Shown piece after piece: positions 39,715 to 47,306 of a DNA stretch of 64,000 nt. Source of the stretch: Caulobacter sp. NIBR1757. GTDB lineage: Bacteria > Pseudomonadota > Alphaproteobacteria > Caulobacterales > Caulobacteraceae. The DNA lies in contig NZ_CP115463.1 in NCBI RefSeq assembly GCF_027912495.1, positions 1,139,501-1,203,500 on the forward strand. The letters run 5' to 3'. The position numbers and the translations under genes are program-made. Under the pieces are notes generated by a model. The model saw nothing but the letters and a program-made list of their open reading frames with translations, searched no databases and was not told the DNA's origin. Within the stretch, counting starts at the first letter, position 1. Every line of letters begins with the position of its first letter.

Positions 39715-39760
39715 GGGCGGCAGATTAACCGCCAAATCCTTCCCAAGCCGCCAACGGCGG

Positions 39761-40918
39761 TCAGGGCGCCGGGACCGTCGGCGCGCCGGGGATTTCCAGG
39801 GCGTACTGGTAGCTGTCGTTGCCGCAGGGCGCCGTTGTGCCGTTCACCCAGGCGGCGGGCTTGAGCCGCTGGGCCAGGGCGGGGTTGGCGGTCAGCAGCT
39901 GGCGGGCGGGCTCGATGTCCATGAGCGGCACGAAGCGGCCATCGCCCTTGATGGCGATGGATCCGCCGAACACCGCCTCGCCCTCGGCGACGTCGAAGGC
40001 CGGCGCGCCGAGGCAGAGGTTGAGCGAGGACTGGATGTCGAGGGCAGACCGCAGCTTCTCCATCCGCCAGCGGCCGGCCGGCACGCGGAACACCAGCAGC
40101 TCCTCGGTCTTCTTTTCCCAGACGGTGCTGTTCGGCTGATGGATAGCGATCCGGCTGCCGACTTCGGTGACGGTCCCGTCGCCGAGGGTCAGGTGGATGC
40201 CGGTGAACTCGATGCCGCCGACCGAGGTCATGCGGAAGACGATGACGGTCTCGCCCGGCCCGACATTGGCGATCTCGGCGGCCGGCACGGCCTCGCTGAC
40301 CTTGCCGGCCTGGACCAGCTTGTAGAGGGCGGGGCGCGGGACGCGCGGGCGGCCGGGGTCGGGCAGCTGATCGACGGCGCTGATGCTGAGCGACAGCTTG
40401 TCGAGGCCACCGGGGCGACCTTCGAACTTCGTGGCCGCGCGGGTCAGGTCGTTGCCGAAGCGGCGCAGCACCGTGCCGTGAGGCTGGGCGGCGCCGACCC
40501 AGGGGGCGAGGGCGGCCCGTTGCTGGTCGGCCGGCAGTCTGGCGATGGCGCCGCCTTCCTTTGGGTCCAGTCCGACGACGCTCCAGCCGCGCACCACCAT
40601 GCAGTTCTCGATGTTGGCGGCGTCGGCGTTGGTGTTGATGCCCCTGGCGATGCCGCCGACCAGCAGCGGCGTCACCACCACATCGATCAGGATGTCACCG
40701 CTACCCATCGAATGGGGATCGGTCTGGGCGGCGCGGGAGGCCTGGACGATACAGTCCTTAACGGCGGCCTCGTGGCCGTCGATGTCGGCGCCGGCCTTGT
40801 GGAAGTAGGTATAGCCCTTGCTGGCCTGGGTGAGGTTGACCTGGGCCAGGACAGGCGTGGCCAGAACCGACGGTGTGAGGGCGGCCAGACCGGCCGCCAG
40901 CAGAAGCGCGCTGCGCAT
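39761..40918 (-). CDS. Secreted protein, triplicated family member 1
   Basis: Protein of 385 residues with a Sec signal (LLLAAGLAALTPSVLATPVLAQ). It belongs to a family with two other members here (40990-42117 and 45243-46478). Shared motifs in order: YTYFHKAGADIDGHE, NIENCMVVRGWSVV, VLRRFGNDLT, VPAGRWRME, NLCLGAPAFDVAEGEAVFGG and LKPAAWVNGTTAPCGNDSYQ ending in ALEIPGAP. Paired Cys suggest periplasmic disulfides. No known domain recognised. ATG at 40918 is chosen because GGGGGA precedes it by eight bases, the same spacing as in the second paralogue. Confidence 0.8.
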   Translation of the reverse strand: MRSALLLAAGLAALTPSVLATPVLAQVNLTQASKGYTYFHKAGADIDGHEAAVKDCIVQASRAAQTDPHSMGSGDILIDVVVTPLLVGGIARGINTNADAANIENCMVVRGWSVVGLDPKEGGAIARLPADQQRAALAPWVGAAQPHGTVLRRFGNDLTRAATKFEGRPGGLDKLSLSISAVDQLPDPGRPRVPRPALYKLVQAGKVSEAVPAAEIANVGPGETVIVFRMTSVGGIEFTGIHLTLGDGTVTEVGSRIAIHQPNSTVWEKKTEELLVFRVPAGRWRMEKLRSALDIQSSLNLCLGAPAFDVAEGEAVFGGSIAIKGDGRFVPLMDIEPARQLLTANPALAQRLKPAAWVNGTTAPCGNDSYQYALEIPGAPTVPAP

Positions 40919-40989
40919 GTGAGACATCCCCCGAAACCTGAAGACGAACGATAGGGCGCGCCGCGCGCGCCCCGCAACTGTAGACGCCG

Positions 40990-42117
40990 TCAGGGCGCCG
41001 TAGCGGTCGCCAGCGCCCGGCTGCCGCCGGTGTAGCCGTCCTCGAACGGGGCGCCGGGGATTTCGAAGGCGTAGGCATAGGCGCCCGAGCACCGCTCCCA
41101 GCTGCCGTTGACCCAGGTTGCCGGCTTGAGACGGGCCAGCAGGCCGGGCGCGTCCTTCAGGGCGGTCGTCATCGGCGCGAGGTCGAGGTTGGGGACGAGC
41201 TGGCCCTGGTAGCCGGCGGAGAAGGTTCCGGCGAACACCGCCTCGCCCGACTTCACCTCGAATGCGGGTGCGCCGTAGCAGAAACTGGTGAAGCCGTAGG
41301 CGCTGCTGAGGCCGGCGAAGCGCCATTTGCCGGGCGGGACGCGGAAGACGTAGGTCTTGTCGCGGTTGCTCATCAACGGCGGGGTGGAAAAGCGGAAGGC
41401 GGCCGGCTGGCCGTCGGCCCAGGCGGGCTGGTACCCGTCCGGTCCGGCCCTGTTGAAGACCATGGTCCGGAAGCCTTTGGCCTCGGCGAGGGTGGCGCGC
41501 ACGACGATGACGCTGGCGTCGGCCGGCAGGGCGGCGACCTGCCTGGCGTTGAGCGGTTGCGGCGGATAGGCCGAGTTGGGAAACTTCGGCACAGTGAAGG
41601 GGGCCGGCCTCTCGTTGAACGGCGCCTGGCTGGTGACGCTGAGCGAGGGCTTGTCAGAGCCCCAGGAGCGACCGTTCCAGATCGTCTCGGGATCGGTGAG
41701 GTCGTTGACGAAACGGCGCGCCATCCGGCCCTCGGGCGTGGGCGAGCCGACCCACTGGGCAAGGGCGTCATGGCGGGCCTCGCGCGAGCCGGCGGCCAGC
41801 GCCTGGCCTCTGGCGTCGTCGATCTGCATGACCTCCCAGCCGAAGGCGACCATGCAGTGTTCGATGTTGGCGGGGACAGCCATACTTGTGTGCATGCCGT
41901 CCAGGACGCTGACGACCAGGCCACCGCTGTCGCCGCTGTCCAGCCACAGGCCGTTGACCAGGCGCACGCAGTTCTTCACCGCCTCGTCGTGCGCCTGCAT
42001 CGTCGCGCCGGTCTTGTGGAAGTAGTGGTAGCCCTTGACCGAGGTCTGGAAATTGACCTGCGCCATGGCGGGTCCGGCCAGCAGGGCCAGGACGGCGGCG
42101 ATCAGCAGTTTGCGCAT
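40990..42117 (-). CDS. Secreted protein, triplicated family member 2
   Basis: Protein of 375 residues with signal peptide KLLIAAVLALLAGPAMAQ. The motif order is the same as in its neighbour: YHYFHKTGATMQAHDEAVKNC, NIEHCMVAFGWEVM, MARRFVNDL, VPPGKWRFAG, SFCYGAPAFEVKSGEAVFAG, LKPATWVNGSWERCSGAYAY then AFEIPGAPFEDGYTGG. It lies 71 bases upstream of member 1 on the same strand. Function unknown. ATG at 42117 is chosen by the GGGGGA ribosome-binding site; ATG at 42126 is in frame. Confidence 0.8.
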   Translation of the reverse strand: MRKLLIAAVLALLAGPAMAQVNFQTSVKGYHYFHKTGATMQAHDEAVKNCVRLVNGLWLDSGDSGGLVVSVLDGMHTSMAVPANIEHCMVAFGWEVMQIDDARGQALAAGSREARHDALAQWVGSPTPEGRMARRFVNDLTDPETIWNGRSWGSDKPSLSVTSQAPFNERPAPFTVPKFPNSAYPPQPLNARQVAALPADASVIVVRATLAEAKGFRTMVFNRAGPDGYQPAWADGQPAAFRFSTPPLMSNRDKTYVFRVPPGKWRFAGLSSAYGFTSFCYGAPAFEVKSGEAVFAGTFSAGYQGQLVPNLDLAPMTTALKDAPGLLARLKPATWVNGSWERCSGAYAYAFEIPGAPFEDGYTGGSRALATATAP

Positions 42118-42283
42118 TCGAGACATCCCCCAGTGGATCGAAGGGTTAGGGGAGGGGCCGCGACGAGGCAACCGCCGGGACCCGGACATTTTTCGCATCG
42201 CCCCATTGTTCGTTCCTCGGGACGGGTCTAGCCTTCCTCCGTTCGGGGAGACCGGACACCCACATCAGCGCTGAGGGAGCCTC

Positions 42284-43321
42284 ATGCCGCGCCATGATTT
42301 CATCGCCTACATCGGGCGGTTCGAACCCTTCCATCTTGGTCACCATGCCGTCCTGCGCCGGGCCCTGGCCCTGGCCGAGCGCGCCATCGTGCTGATCGGC
42401 TCGGCCGACGCGCCGCGCAGCGCCCGCAATCCCTGGACCTTCTGCGAGCGGGCGGTGATGATCCGCGCGGCCATGGGCCAAGACGCCGCCCGGCTGACCA
42501 TCCGGCCGCTGATCGATCACCTCTACAACGAGACCGCCTGGGTCGGCGAAGTGCAGGCCCAGGTCGCCGCCGCCATTGCCGAGAGCGGCCATGAGGGGCC
42601 GGCGACAGTCGGCCTGATCGGGCATGAGAAGGACGCGTCGAGCTATTACCTGCGCGCTTTCCCGCAATGGGACCTGGTCGATGTCGATCAGGTGGCCATG
42701 CTGTCGGCGACCGAGCTGCGGCAGCATTTCTTCGCTGACGATGCCGGCGGGGCCAACCTGCTGGAAGCCAATGTGCCGGGGGCCGTGTTCGAGACCCTGC
42801 AGGCCTTTCGCCGCACGGCCGCCTTCAGCCAGACGGCGGACGAGTGGCGGCACGTCGTCGACTACAGGAAGATTTGGGCCGCCGCCCCCTATCCGCCGAC
42901 CTTCGTCACCGCCGACGCCGTGGTCGTGCATTCGGGCCATGTGCTGCTGATCAAGCGCCGCTCGCAGCCCGGCAAGGGGCTGTGGGCGCTGCCCGGCGGG
43001 TTCGTGAACCAGGACGAGACCCTGCTGGCCGCCGCCATCCGCGAGCTGCGCGAGGAGACGCGGCTGAAACTGCCCGAGCCCGTGTTGCGCGGGGGGCTGA
43101 AGGACCAGGCGGTGTTCGACTATCCCGACCGCTCGATGCGGGGGCGGACCATCACCCACGCCTTCCATTTCGATTTCCCGACCGGGCCGTTGCCGCCCGT
43201 GCGCGGCTCGGACGATGCGGCGCGGGCCAAATGGCTGCCGGTGGCCGAGGTGATGGGCATGCGCGGTCACCTCTTTGAGGACCACTACTTCATCCTCGAA
43301 CGCTTCCTCGGCGCCAGCTGA
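42284..43321 (+). CDS. nadM: Bifunctional NMN adenylyltransferase/Nudix hydrolase
   Basis: Protein of 345 residues that makes NAD from NMN and, through its Nudix half, hydrolyses ADP-ribose-type compounds. The N-terminal nucleotidyltransferase (about 1-180) has YIGRFEPFHLGHHAV (H-x-G-H type) and a late SATELRQHF segment. The C-terminal Nudix domain (about 200-345) has the box GGFVNQDETLLAAAIRELRE-ETRLKL. It is followed about 100 bases later by nadV, forming a two-step nicotinamide-to-NAD salvage unit. Confidence 0.93.
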   Translation: MPRHDFIAYIGRFEPFHLGHHAVLRRALALAERAIVLIGSADAPRSARNPWTFCERAVMIRAAMGQDAARLTIRPLIDHLYNETAWVGEVQAQVAAAIAESGHEGPATVGLIGHEKDASSYYLRAFPQWDLVDVDQVAMLSATELRQHFFADDAGGANLLEANVPGAVFETLQAFRRTAAFSQTADEWRHVVDYRKIWAAAPYPPTFVTADAVVVHSGHVLLIKRRSQPGKGLWALPGGFVNQDETLLAAAIRELREETRLKLPEPVLRGGLKDQAVFDYPDRSMRGRTITHAFHFDFPTGPLPPVRGSDDAARAKWLPVAEVMGMRGHLFEDHYFILERFLGAS

Positions 43322-43424
43322 GGAAGTCCTGGTTTGTCGCGTGACGGCCGCCTTCGGCTGTCACGCTTGGCCCGCCCAGGGGACAGACCCCGAGGCTTCC
43401 ACCGACGCGAAGGAGCTTCCCGTC

Positions 43425-44816
43425 ATGATCAATCCCATCCTCAATACCGACAGCTACAAGACCAGCCACTTCCTGCAGTATCCGCCCGGGACCGAGCGGG
43501 TGTTTTCCTATGTCGAGAGCCGCGGCGGCGACTATCCGAGCACCGTCTTCTTCGGGCTGCAGGCGATCCTGAAAGCCGAGTTCCAGACGCCGATCACGCG
43601 GGCGGATATCGACGAGGCGGAGGAGTTGCTCGGCGCTCACGGCATGCCGTTCAACCGGGCCGGCTGGGAGCGGATCGTCGATGGTCACGGCGGCTTTCTG
43701 CCGCTCGAGGTGCGGGCCGTGGCCGAGGGCTCGGTCGTGCCGGTGCATCAGCCGCTGATGACGGTGGTCAACACCGCCCCGACGCTGCCCTGGGTCACCA
43801 GCTATGCCGAAACCGCCCTGTTGCGGGTCTGGTATCCGATCACCGTTGCGACGATCAGCTATCATGTGCGCCAGATCATCAAGGCGGCGCTGGAGCGCAC
43901 GGCCGACGATCCGATGGGCGAGCTGCCGTTCAAGCTGCACGACTTCGGGGCGCGGGGGGTGTCGAGCGAGCAGTCGGCGGCGATCGGTGGGCTGGCGCAT
44001 CTGGTCAGCTTCCAGGGCAGCGACACCCTGTCGGCGATTGTCGGGGCCCGTCGCTGGTACCACGAGCCGATGGCCGGCTTCTCGATCCCGGCCGCCGAGC
44101 ACAGCACCATCACCAGCTGGGGCCGCGAGCATGAGGCCGACGCCTACGCCAACATGGTCGCCTCGTTCGGCAAGCCAGGCGGCATCTACGCCGTGGTGTC
44201 AGACAGCTATGACCTCTATGCGGCCATCGCGCATCTGTGGGGCGAGGCCCTGAAGCAGCAGGTGATCGACAGCGGCGCCACCCTGGTGGTGCGGCCGGAC
44301 AGCGGCGATCCGGTGACGGTGGTGGCCAAGACGCTTCAGCTCCTGGCCGAGCGGTTCGGGACGACGGTGAATTCGAAGGGGTTCAAGGTCTTGAACACCG
44401 TGCGGGTGATCCAGGGTGACGGGGTCAACCCGGTCAGCATCGCGGCGATCCTCGAGCGGATCACGGCGGATGGGTTCAGCGCCAGCAACATCGCCTTCGG
44501 CATGGGCGGGGCGCTGTTGCAGCAGCTCAACCGCGATACCCAGAAGTTCGCCTACAAGACCTCGGCGGCGCAGGTCGGCGGGGCGTGGCGGGATGTGTTC
44601 AAGGATCCGGTGACGGATACGGGCAAGCGGTCGAAGAAGGGGCTGTTGGGCCTGGCGCGGGACGAGGCCGGGTGGAAGACGGTGGCCGTCGATGGCGAGC
44701 GGTTCGCGCCGCTGGAGGGCGGGGAGAACCTGCTGGTTCCGGTGTTCCGGGATGGACAGCTGTTGCGGGATGTCAGCCTGGCGCAGGTGCGGGCGACGAT
44801 GGCGAGCGCTGATTGA
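43425..44816 (+). CDS. nadV: Nicotinamide phosphoribosyltransferase
   Basis: Converts nicotinamide and PRPP to NMN. The protein of 463 residues is NAMPT-like from the start (NPILNTDSYKTSHFLQYPPG), with KLHDFGARGVSS, IPAAEHSTITSWG (the catalytic His region), VVRPDSGDPV and FGMGGALLQQLNRDT matching the family. GAAGGAG precedes the ATG at 43425. With nadM it gives the non-deamidating route to NAD. The stop is followed directly by repeat family A copy 2. Confidence 0.94.
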   Translation: MINPILNTDSYKTSHFLQYPPGTERVFSYVESRGGDYPSTVFFGLQAILKAEFQTPITRADIDEAEELLGAHGMPFNRAGWERIVDGHGGFLPLEVRAVAEGSVVPVHQPLMTVVNTAPTLPWVTSYAETALLRVWYPITVATISYHVRQIIKAALERTADDPMGELPFKLHDFGARGVSSEQSAAIGGLAHLVSFQGSDTLSAIVGARRWYHEPMAGFSIPAAEHSTITSWGREHEADAYANMVASFGKPGGIYAVVSDSYDLYAAIAHLWGEALKQQVIDSGATLVVRPDSGDPVTVVAKTLQLLAERFGTTVNSKGFKVLNTVRVIQGDGVNPVSIAAILERITADGFSASNIAFGMGGALLQQLNRDTQKFAYKTSAAQVGGAWRDVFKDPVTDTGKRSKKGLLGLARDEAGWKTVAVDGERFAPLEGGENLLVPVFRDGQLLRDVSLAQVRATMASAD

Positions 44817-44819
44817 CCT

Positions 44820-44982
44820 CCCTCCCCGAATGGGGAGGGCAGGCGCGCGTTGCGCGCCGGGTGGGGCAGTGGGTCACTGCCGCCGGCCGGTTCGTCTTCT
44901 CAAGGCTTGCTCGTTGAGGTCAGGGACCGACTTCCCCACCCGACGCGCGTAACCGCGCGTCTGCCCTCCCCGAAGGGGAGGG
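44820..44982. repeat. Palindromic intergenic repeat, family A, copy 2
   Basis: A 163 bp element with arms CCCTCCCCGAATGGGGAGGG (left, from 44820) and their inverse (right, 44934-44982), near-identical to copy 1 at 3251-3416 while the middle differs. It again lies between convergent genes, nadV and the PhnA-like gene. Confidence 0.85.
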
Positions 44983-44986
44983 AGAG

Positions 44987-45202
44987 CTAAGCCTTTTTCA
45001 CAAACTCGGTGCGCAGCACCAGGTCGCGGACCTTTTCGGCGCGGCATTCGATTTCGGCCGGATCGTCGGTCAGGCGGATGCCCTTGATCAGGGTGCCGCG
45101 CTTGAGCGTCACCCCGCCCGAGCCTTTGACCTTGAGATCCTTGACCAGGATGACGTTGTCACCGTCGGCCAGGAGGGTTCCATTGCTGTCGCGTACGTCC
45201 AT
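44987..45202 (-). CDS. PhnA C-terminal-domain protein (short form)
   Basis: Protein of 71 residues matching the C-terminal domain of PhnA/YjdM: VRDSNGTLLADGDNVILVKD, LKVKGSGGVTLKRGTLIKG-IRL and the tail KLRTEFVKK-like VLRTEFVKKA. The N-terminal zinc ribbon of full-length PhnA (about 110 residues) is absent. Despite the family name, PhnA is not needed for phosphonate use, and its role is unclear. Start ATG at 45202 matches the domain edge. Confidence 0.75.
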   Translation of the reverse strand: MDVRDSNGTLLADGDNVILVKDLKVKGSGGVTLKRGTLIKGIRLTDDPAEIECRAEKVRDLVLRTEFVKKA

Positions 45203-45242
45203 GGCGGCGGCAGTAAAGGCCGCGGATGCGGCTGGCAAGGGC

Positions 45243-46478
45243 TCAGGGTGGGGATGGCCCGGGCGGCAGGGAGGGGGCCGCCGAGCCGTTGGTGTAACCC
45301 GGCAGATAGGCCCCGCCCTGGACTTCGAAGGCGTAGATGTAGGAGCCGTCGCACATGAACCGTGAGCCATTGACCCACCTGGCGGGCTTGAGCCGGTCGC
45401 GCAGGCCCGGCGCGTTGTCCAGGTCGGCGTCGATGGTGCTCAGGTCGGTGTTGGCGGTGAACTGCGGGGTGCGGCCGTAGTCGAGTTGCCCGGCATAGGT
45501 CACCTGGCCTTCGACGAGGTCGAAGCTGGGCGCGCCCAGGCAGAAGCTGGTGATCACCCGGCCCTGGCGGACGCCCATCAGCCGCCAGCGGCCCGGCGGC
45601 AGGGGGATGACGACGATGCCTTCGGTCTGGGTCTTGTTCTTGACGTTCAGGCCCATGCCGAAGCTGGTGGTCAGCAGGTCGGGCTTGCCATCGTCGAACC
45701 AGGCCGGGTAGCGCGGGTCAGGGCCCTCGCGGGAGAAGATCAGGATCGGTTCGCTCCTGAGTCCGACGAAGCGCTTGACCTTGATGACCAGCACGGTGGC
45801 GCCCTCGGGCACCTTGTCCCATTGATCCTTGGCGATCAGGGGGATGCCGGCCGGCGTCGGAAACTTCGGGGTCCGCAAGGACGGATACTCCGGCGGCCTG
45901 GCCGCCGCCTTCACGGCCGGCCAGTCGGCGTAGCCGCGAACGCGCAGGGGGAGCGGCAGCACGCCGTAAGCCTCCGGCTCGACGATCCAGCGGGCCCTGG
46001 CGTTGACGATCTCGTTGCCGAACCGGCGTGACAGCATCCCCTCGGGCGCGGCGGCGCCGACCATGGCCGCCAGCCGCTGGCGCTGGCCGTCCGGCGGCAG
46101 GGCGTCGAACGCCGCCGCCTCGGCCTGGGAGAGGACCATGACCGACCAGCCGGTCGCGACCATGCAGTTCTCGACGTTGGCCGCGAAGCCGCGATTCTGC
46201 ACCTCGCCGTCGCGGCTTTCGTTGACCGCGGCCTCGACCAGCACGCCGAGCGCGCCGAACATCACGCCGGAGGCCAGGGTCGGGCCCCGCTTGCCCTGCA
46301 CGGTGGTCGCCGCCTCCGCCAGGCAATAGTCGAGGGCCTTGTCGTGGAGCGTCAGGTCGGCGCCGGCGCGGTGGTAGTAGGCGGGGCCGGTCGTCGGCTG
46401 GGCGACGTCGGCGGCCGAGGCGCTCGCGGCGCCGACAACCAGGCTGAACGCCAGCGCGGCGGCGGACAACAATCGCAT
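45243..46478 (-). CDS. Secreted protein, triplicated family member 3
   Basis: Protein of 411 residues with signal peptide LLSAAALAFSLVVGAASASA. It shows the family motifs PAYYHRAGADLTLHDKALDY, NVENCMVATGWSVMVLSQAE, MLSRRFGNEIV, LPPGRWRLMG, SFCLGAPSFDLVEGQVTYAG and LKPARWVNGSRFMCDGSYIY ending AFEVQGGAYLPGYTNG. It is separated from members 1 and 2 by the nadM-nadV module and the PhnA-like gene. GGGGGGAG precedes the ATG. Function unknown. Confidence 0.8.
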   Translation of the reverse strand: MRLLSAAALAFSLVVGAASASAADVAQPTTGPAYYHRAGADLTLHDKALDYCLAEAATTVQGKRGPTLASGVMFGALGVLVEAAVNESRDGEVQNRGFAANVENCMVATGWSVMVLSQAEAAAFDALPPDGQRQRLAAMVGAAAPEGMLSRRFGNEIVNARARWIVEPEAYGVLPLPLRVRGYADWPAVKAAARPPEYPSLRTPKFPTPAGIPLIAKDQWDKVPEGATVLVIKVKRFVGLRSEPILIFSREGPDPRYPAWFDDGKPDLLTTSFGMGLNVKNKTQTEGIVVIPLPPGRWRLMGVRQGRVITSFCLGAPSFDLVEGQVTYAGQLDYGRTPQFTANTDLSTIDADLDNAPGLRDRLKPARWVNGSRFMCDGSYIYAFEVQGGAYLPGYTNGSAAPSLPPGPSPP

Positions 46479-46502
46479 CGGAACTCCCCCCAGGACGGGG
46501 GG

Positions 46503-47183
46503 TTAATGCCAGCCTTCGCCGCCGGCCTCAAGCGCCGCCGGGTTCATCGGCCGGGCGACGAGGCCGGTCTGGGTCAGCCAGACCTCGTAGCGGGCCCCGT
46601 TGGCCATCGGCATGAAGGCGCCGCCGCCGTAGAAGCTGTCGACCATCGGGGCGTAGCGCTTGGACTTGCGGGCCATGGTCCACATGTCGATGTTGCCGGG
46701 CTCGGGGCCGAGGTCATAGACGCTGCGCGGGGCGGTGAGCTCGTCGGCGGTGCTTTCGTAGCGGCCGGACAGGCGGTCGAGCCGGTACTGGGTGTCGAGG
46801 CCCAGCACGTTGGCCCAGGGCTTCCATTTCAGCAGCCGGGCCTCGATGCGCCACTGGTCGCCATGCACCTGGTAGCGCTTGACCGAGCCGCCCGGCTCCG
46901 TAGCGGTGGCCGGGGTGGTCAGGGTGGCCTCGAACAGCTGAGGGCCGAGCTGGCGGGTCTCGATGGTGGCGACGGGGCGCTCGTAGGTCAGGCGCTGGTA
47001 GGTCTGCACGTCGAGGCCGGCCAGGGCGACGACGGCGCCGGCCGCCAGCAGGGCGCCGCCGATGGCCGTCCCGAGAAAACCGCCGACAAGCCGTCCGCCG
47101 AAGAAGCCGCCGAGGCCGCGCAACAGCACGATCGAGCCCAGCAGCGCCGAGGCCGCCGGCAGAATCCACCACCACCACACCAT
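46503..47183 (-). CDS. Membrane-anchored protein of unknown function
   Basis: Protein of 226 residues with two N-terminal helices (WWWWILPAASALLGSIVLLR and GTAIGGALLAAGAVVALAGL) and a soluble, probably periplasmic domain. That domain contains RLTYERPVATIETRQLGPQ, YQVHGDQWRIEARLLKWKPW and YRLDRLSGRYES. The segment is well structured and probably conserved, but I cannot name the family. Its start is 24 bases upstream of secreted family member 3, so the two may be co-transcribed. It is divergent from dnaG. Confidence 0.72.
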   Translation of the reverse strand: MVWWWWILPAASALLGSIVLLRGLGGFFGGRLVGGFLGTAIGGALLAAGAVVALAGLDVQTYQRLTYERPVATIETRQLGPQLFEATLTTPATATEPGGSVKRYQVHGDQWRIEARLLKWKPWANVLGLDTQYRLDRLSGRYESTADELTAPRSVYDLGPEPGNIDMWTMARKSKRYAPMVDSFYGGGAFMPMANGARYEVWLTQTGLVARPMNPAALEAGGEGWH

Positions 47184-47306
47184 GCGCCGAACTCCCTTGC
47201 CCCCGGACGGGACGCCCGAAGGTTAACATGATCACGGATGTGCAATGCACGCCAGCCGGGATGGCTCCACGGTTGAATTGGCTCCGCATGGAGCGCTATT
47301 GGACCC

